Shown one piece after another: positions 13,271-15,673 of a DNA stretch of 15,673 nt. Both the position numbers and the translations under genes were made by a program. Numbering within the stretch: position 1 is the first letter of the stretch; each line of letters starts with the position of its first letter. The stretch is taken from positions 1 through 15,673 of the forward strand of contig DOKO01000408.1 of the NCBI GenBank assembly GCA_003510825.1, written 5' to 3'. This DNA comes from Stenotrophomonas sp. (GTDB taxonomy: Bacteria > Pseudomonadota > Gammaproteobacteria > Xanthomonadales > Xanthomonadaceae). Below the pieces are notes generated by a model. The model ran no database searches. It was not told the origin of the DNA and saw only the letters and a program-made list of their open reading frames with translations.

Positions 13271-14488
13271 TCAGCTCCGACCCGCCGCGCCAAAGATCTC
13301 ATCCATCCAGCCGCTGGCTTCCTGCACCAGGCGGATGCGTGCATTGACCTGGCAGTGGCCGTCCGCGCCGGTGCTGGCATCGAGGAAGACGAGGTCTCTG
13401 CGCTCCGAACGCAGGCGTGCATGCCAGTCGCGTGCCTGCGAGGTGAACACGGGCGAGTCGCCGCCTCCCAGGATGGAGAGGAAGGGAACCGTGGTCTGCT
13501 CCGGATCAGCCTTGGCGTCGGCCCAGCGCGCCAGGAACGCATCGGGTGTCGGCGTGCCCGACTTCCACATCGAGGTCTGCCAGCTGCGCAGCGCGGCCGT
13601 GCTGGGCGTGCCGCCGCCACTCTGCATTGCACTGCGGACGCTGGCCTCGAACAGACGGCCCGGTTCCGGAAACGGCGTGCTGGCCACCACTGTCGCCAGT
13701 CGCGGTTCGAACTGCGCCGCGCGCGTGGCGAAGTAGCCACCCAGGCTCAGGCCGATCAGGGCCAGGCGCTCCGGCGTGGCGCCGAACAGCGCGACCAGCG
13801 TGTCGATCACCGCGCCGATCGAACGCTCGGGTTGGACTTCCCAGTGCAGCCCATCCAGCGCCGTGATGCCCTGGCCGGGCAGGTCTGCGATTGCCACGGA
13901 GTAGCCGCGCTGCCACAGGGCGCGACCATAGGACAGGAACAGGTCCTCCATGCTGGTGTCGGCGCCGCCGATCACGAGCACGATCGGGGCATCGGCACGC
14001 GCATTGCGCAGGAACAGGCCGGGCAGGGATGCGCCTTCGTAGGGGACAGAGAAGAACGTCACCGGCAGGTCGAGTTCGTCCATGGCCTGGGCAAAGGCGC
14101 GCTGATGGCGGCGATACAGCGACACGAACGCTTCACCGCCGGGGGCGGCGAACTGCCATGCGGAGCGGTAGCTGGCGAACGCCTTCAGGCGAGCCTCGCC
14201 TGCGGCCTGTTGCCAGCCGCGCTGCGCCCAGGTGTCGGCCTGTGCCTGCTGCAGTTCGCCGTACTCCCCGAATGCCTGCACCCAGCTGTCGGCATCGCCG
14301 TCGACGATCCGGGAGGCGACGTAGAACGCCTGACCGATGTCGAGCCCGCCAGCGGGGCCCATGCTCAGGGCCGACATGAAGAACAGATCCATGTTGGGGT
14401 CGTCGAAGCGGTAGCGGACCGACAGACGCTGATCGGGCCGGATGGCATCGTCAGTGGAAGAGGCGGCGGAAAGGGGCGAAGAGGTCAT
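13271..14488 (-). CDS. Alpha/beta hydrolase with N-terminal cap, TetR-linked
   Basis: A 405-residue serine hydrolase. ATG 14488 (MTSSPLSAAS) was chosen for the GGAG 7 bases upstream; the open frame continues far beyond it into the TetR gene and is spurious there. Residues 30-140 form a helical N-terminal domain. The hydrolase core starts near residue 141 (LPVTFFSVPYEG). Nucleophile Ser248 lies in GLSLGG, Asp344 in GGGDSPV and His378 in GADGHCQ, a full triad. The N-terminal helical domain plus this core is the layout of the 2,6-dihydroxypseudooxynicotine hydrolase/FrsA-like group, which cleaves C-C or ester bonds. There is no signal peptide, so it is cytoplasmic. It is divergent from a TetR repressor with a palindromic operator between them. 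Substrate unknown. Confidence 0.88.
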   Translation of the reverse strand: MTSSPLSAASSTDDAIRPDQRLSVRYRFDDPNMDLFFMSALSMGPAGGLDIGQAFYVASRIVDGDADSWVQAFGEYGELQQAQADTWAQRGWQQAAGEARLKAFASYRSAWQFAAPGGEAFVSLYRRHQRAFAQAMDELDLPVTFFSVPYEGASLPGLFLRNARADAPIVLVIGGADTSMEDLFLSYGRALWQRGYSVAIADLPGQGITALDGLHWEVQPERSIGAVIDTLVALFGATPERLALIGLSLGGYFATRAAQFEPRLATVVASTPFPEPGRLFEASVRSAMQSGGGTPSTAALRSWQTSMWKSGTPTPDAFLARWADAKADPEQTTVPFLSILGGGDSPVFTSQARDWHARLRSERRDLVFLDASTGADGHCQVNARIRLVQEASGWMDEIFGAAGRS

Positions 14489-14514
14489 GGCTGTGCTCCG
14501 GAAGGTGTGACCAG

Positions 14515-14535
14515 AATATGAGTCATACTCATATT
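14515..14535. promoter_or_regulatory. TetR-type operator palindrome
   Basis: AATATGAGT (14515-14523), CAT, then the exact reverse complement ACTCATATT (14527-14535): 9-base perfect arms around three bases. It lies in the 75-base gap between the divergent hydrolase and TetR genes, AT-rich against a GC-rich background, so it probably overlaps both promoters. It is very likely the binding site of the TetR protein encoded at 14564. Confidence 0.75.
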
Positions 14536-14563
14536 TCGAAACTCGCGTTCCCGGGGTGCTGCC

Positions 14564-15211
14564 ATGGTTGATAAAAACAAGGAAATTCAAAAGGATACGC
14601 GCAGGCTGCCGCGCCAGGCCCGGTCGCTCTACAAGGTCGAGCTCATGTTGGAAGCGACCCTGCAGCTGCTGGAGCAGGGGGAAATCGGCGCGTTGACGAC
14701 CAATGCGGTTGCCGCGAAGGCCGGCGTCAGCATCGGCACCCTCTACCAGTACTTCGGCGACAAGCAGGCGCTGCTCGATGCGCTGGTCGCCCGCGAGCTG
14801 GGCGATATGTCCAAGGGGGTCGTCGATGCGATGCAGGACGTGCCTGCCGCACCCGGCGATCGCATACGCGGCGTGTTCAAGGCGGTGGTGGGCGCGTACG
14901 GCGGGCGCGGCGCGGTGCATCGCAAACTGATCGAGCACGCGCTGACCCACCACACGGGAGGGCGTCTCTCCCCGCTCTACGAAAACCTGCAGCATGCATT
15001 CACCAGCGCCGGTGTGCCGGGGCAGGGGGACGACAGGATCAGGTTGAGCGAGGCACAAGCCTTCGTGCTGACGCATGCCATCGCCGGCGTGCTGAGGACA
15101 CTCGCCGCAACGACGAATCCGCCAGCGCTGCAGGACGTCGAAGACGCCCTCGTCGTGCTGGCGATCAACTACGTCGCTGCGATACACAAGGCAGCAGTGG
15201 CGGCCCACTGA
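14564..15211 (+). CDS. TetR/AcrR-family transcriptional repressor
   Basis: A 215-residue TetR-family protein. The DNA-binding domain covers about residues 20-70: a first helix VELMLEATLQLLEQGEIGAL, then TTNAVAAKAGVSIGTLYQYF, the hallmark helix-turn-helix, and GDKQALLDALV. The C-terminal ligand domain (about 80-215) is all-helical and variable. The start ATG 14564 gives a basic N-terminal arm (VDKNKEIQKDTRRLPRQARS), common in the family. It is divergent from the alpha/beta hydrolase gene, with a 21-base palindrome between. Expected action: represses the hydrolase and itself, released by a ligand that is probably the hydrolase substrate or a relative (inference). Confidence 0.93.
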   Translation: MVDKNKEIQKDTRRLPRQARSLYKVELMLEATLQLLEQGEIGALTTNAVAAKAGVSIGTLYQYFGDKQALLDALVARELGDMSKGVVDAMQDVPAAPGDRIRGVFKAVVGAYGGRGAVHRKLIEHALTHHTGGRLSPLYENLQHAFTSAGVPGQGDDRIRLSEAQAFVLTHAIAGVLRTLAATTNPPALQDVEDALVVLAINYVAAIHKAAVAAH

Positions 15212-15248
15212 CAGGTGTGGGCGTCGCATTGCAGGATTGCTGGAGGTG

Positions 15249-15262
15249 CGCTTCCGGAAGCG
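15249..15262. repeat. Short perfect palindrome downstream of TetR gene
   Basis: CGCTTCCGGAAGCG, 14 bases, lies 38 bases after the TetR stop and 127 before the next start. It may be a small terminator stem or a binding site; no T-run follows directly. Confidence 0.3.
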
Positions 15263-15389
15263 TCTTCGATCCATCACCGACCTACCCATTCGGGTACCCC
15301 ACCGCACTCTGCTTGGGATTGGGCCCTGCCTCGCCCAGCACGACACTGATCGCCTCTGTCGCAGAGCCTTTCGGCTCGAAGGAGGCCTC

Positions 15390-15673
15390 ATGTTCAGATC
15401 CATCCTGTTGCTCGCGGCGCTCTGTCTGTCTGCCCCCGCGCTTGCCGACGTACCCAGGTTCCCCGACAGCTTCCATGCCAAGGAGGTGGCGGCGAACGGC
15501 GTGGACCTGCACGTGCGCGTGGGCGGAAAGGGGCCGGCCATCCTGCTGCTGCATGGCTACGGCGAGACGGGCGACATGTGGGCGCCCCTTGCCGCCGCAC
15601 TGGAGAACACGCACACGGTTATCGTGCCCGATCTGAGGGGAATGGGGCTTTCCTCCCACCCGGCCGGCGGCTA
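15390..15673 (+). CDS. Secreted alpha/beta hydrolase, N-terminal part (cut by window edge)
   Basis: ATG 15390 follows AAGGAGG by 4 bases, and 94 codons are visible before the edge. The first 19 residues are a signal peptide (FRSILLLAALCLSAPALA), with likely cleavage before Asp20, so the product is periplasmic or secreted. The mature part starts like an epoxide-hydrolase/haloalkane-dehalogenase-type alpha/beta hydrolase: a NGVDLHVRVGGKGP strand, the oxyanion-hole HG in LLLHGYGETGDMW, and VPDLRGMGLSSHP. The nucleophile lies beyond the window, so esterase and epoxide hydrolase cannot be separated. It is 178 bases after the TetR gene on the same strand and may be read from its own promoter. Confidence 0.85.
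   Translation, partial: MFRSILLLAALCLSAPALADVPRFPDSFHAKEVAANGVDLHVRVGGKGPAILLLHGYGETGDMWAPLAAALENTHTVIVPDLRGMGLSSHPAGG

Noticed and set aside
13355..14521. Plus-strand open frame of 388 codons
   Set aside because: Antisense shadow of the alpha/beta hydrolase, whose full catalytic triad shows the true strand.
13271..15541. Open frame of 756 codons on the minus strand
   Set aside because: Only the part from 14488 downward is a real hydrolase; the rest is antisense to the TetR gene and to the secreted hydrolase and crosses the operator region.
1..15673. CRISPR array, tRNA or rRNA genes, transposase
   Set aside because: No regularly spaced direct repeats, cloverleaf-like or rRNA-like sequence, or transposase motif was seen on either strand.

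Overview
The window is high-GC proteobacterial DNA. The gene types and the style of its core genes (a LysR/coniferyl-aldehyde-dehydrogenase pair, a LysR/nitroreductase pair, a TetR/hydrolase pair, a multi-pass DUF6622-like membrane protein) suggest Xanthomonadaceae, most likely a Stenotrophomonas or close relative. This is inferred from protein resemblance only; there is no rRNA or tRNA to confirm it.

Layout. (1) 1-4470 is accessory. It opens with the last codons of an unidentified gene and a 350-base gene-free leader. Then comes a tight three-gene operon (463-2469): a two-HTH DNA-binding protein, a small DUF4258-like protein and a uracil-DNA-glycosylase-fold protein with an atypical active-site motif. 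Convergent to it is a low-GC OLD-family gene (AAA ATPase plus TOPRIM nuclease, 2608-4362). (2) 4613-7103 is core-like: a LysR regulator divergent from a coniferyl-aldehyde-dehydrogenase-type ALDH, with a candidate LysR box between them. (3) 7104-9249 is a second disturbed zone: an EcsC-family gene of lower GC, about 460 bases with no recognisable gene, and an internally deleted remnant of a paralogue of the LysR gene at 4613-5524. (4) 9250-11190 holds a five-helix membrane protein gene and then three very small genes separated by repeats. One spacer looks like an integron attC site, and a hairpin repeat occurs on both sides of the third small gene. No integrase gene is visible. (5) 11207-15673 is core-like: LysR divergent from an NfsA-like nitroreductase, and a TetR regulator divergent from an alpha/beta hydrolase. 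Each of these two gaps has a strong palindrome suited to a repressor or activator. A tiny membrane-protein gene follows the hydrolase, and a secreted alpha/beta hydrolase runs off the right edge.

How it works together. The right half is three regulator-plus-enzyme modules for aldehyde, nitro/quinone and ester-type substrates, each regulator transcribed away from its target. The left end looks like defence-type cargo. The OLD nuclease belongs to a family with known anti-phage members. The adjacent HTH/DUF4258-like/UDG-fold operon is compact, probably self-regulated and matches no system I can name, so it is the best candidate here for an undescribed system. The middle (9961-11190) looks like a decayed or orphan cassette array of small membrane and unknown proteins.
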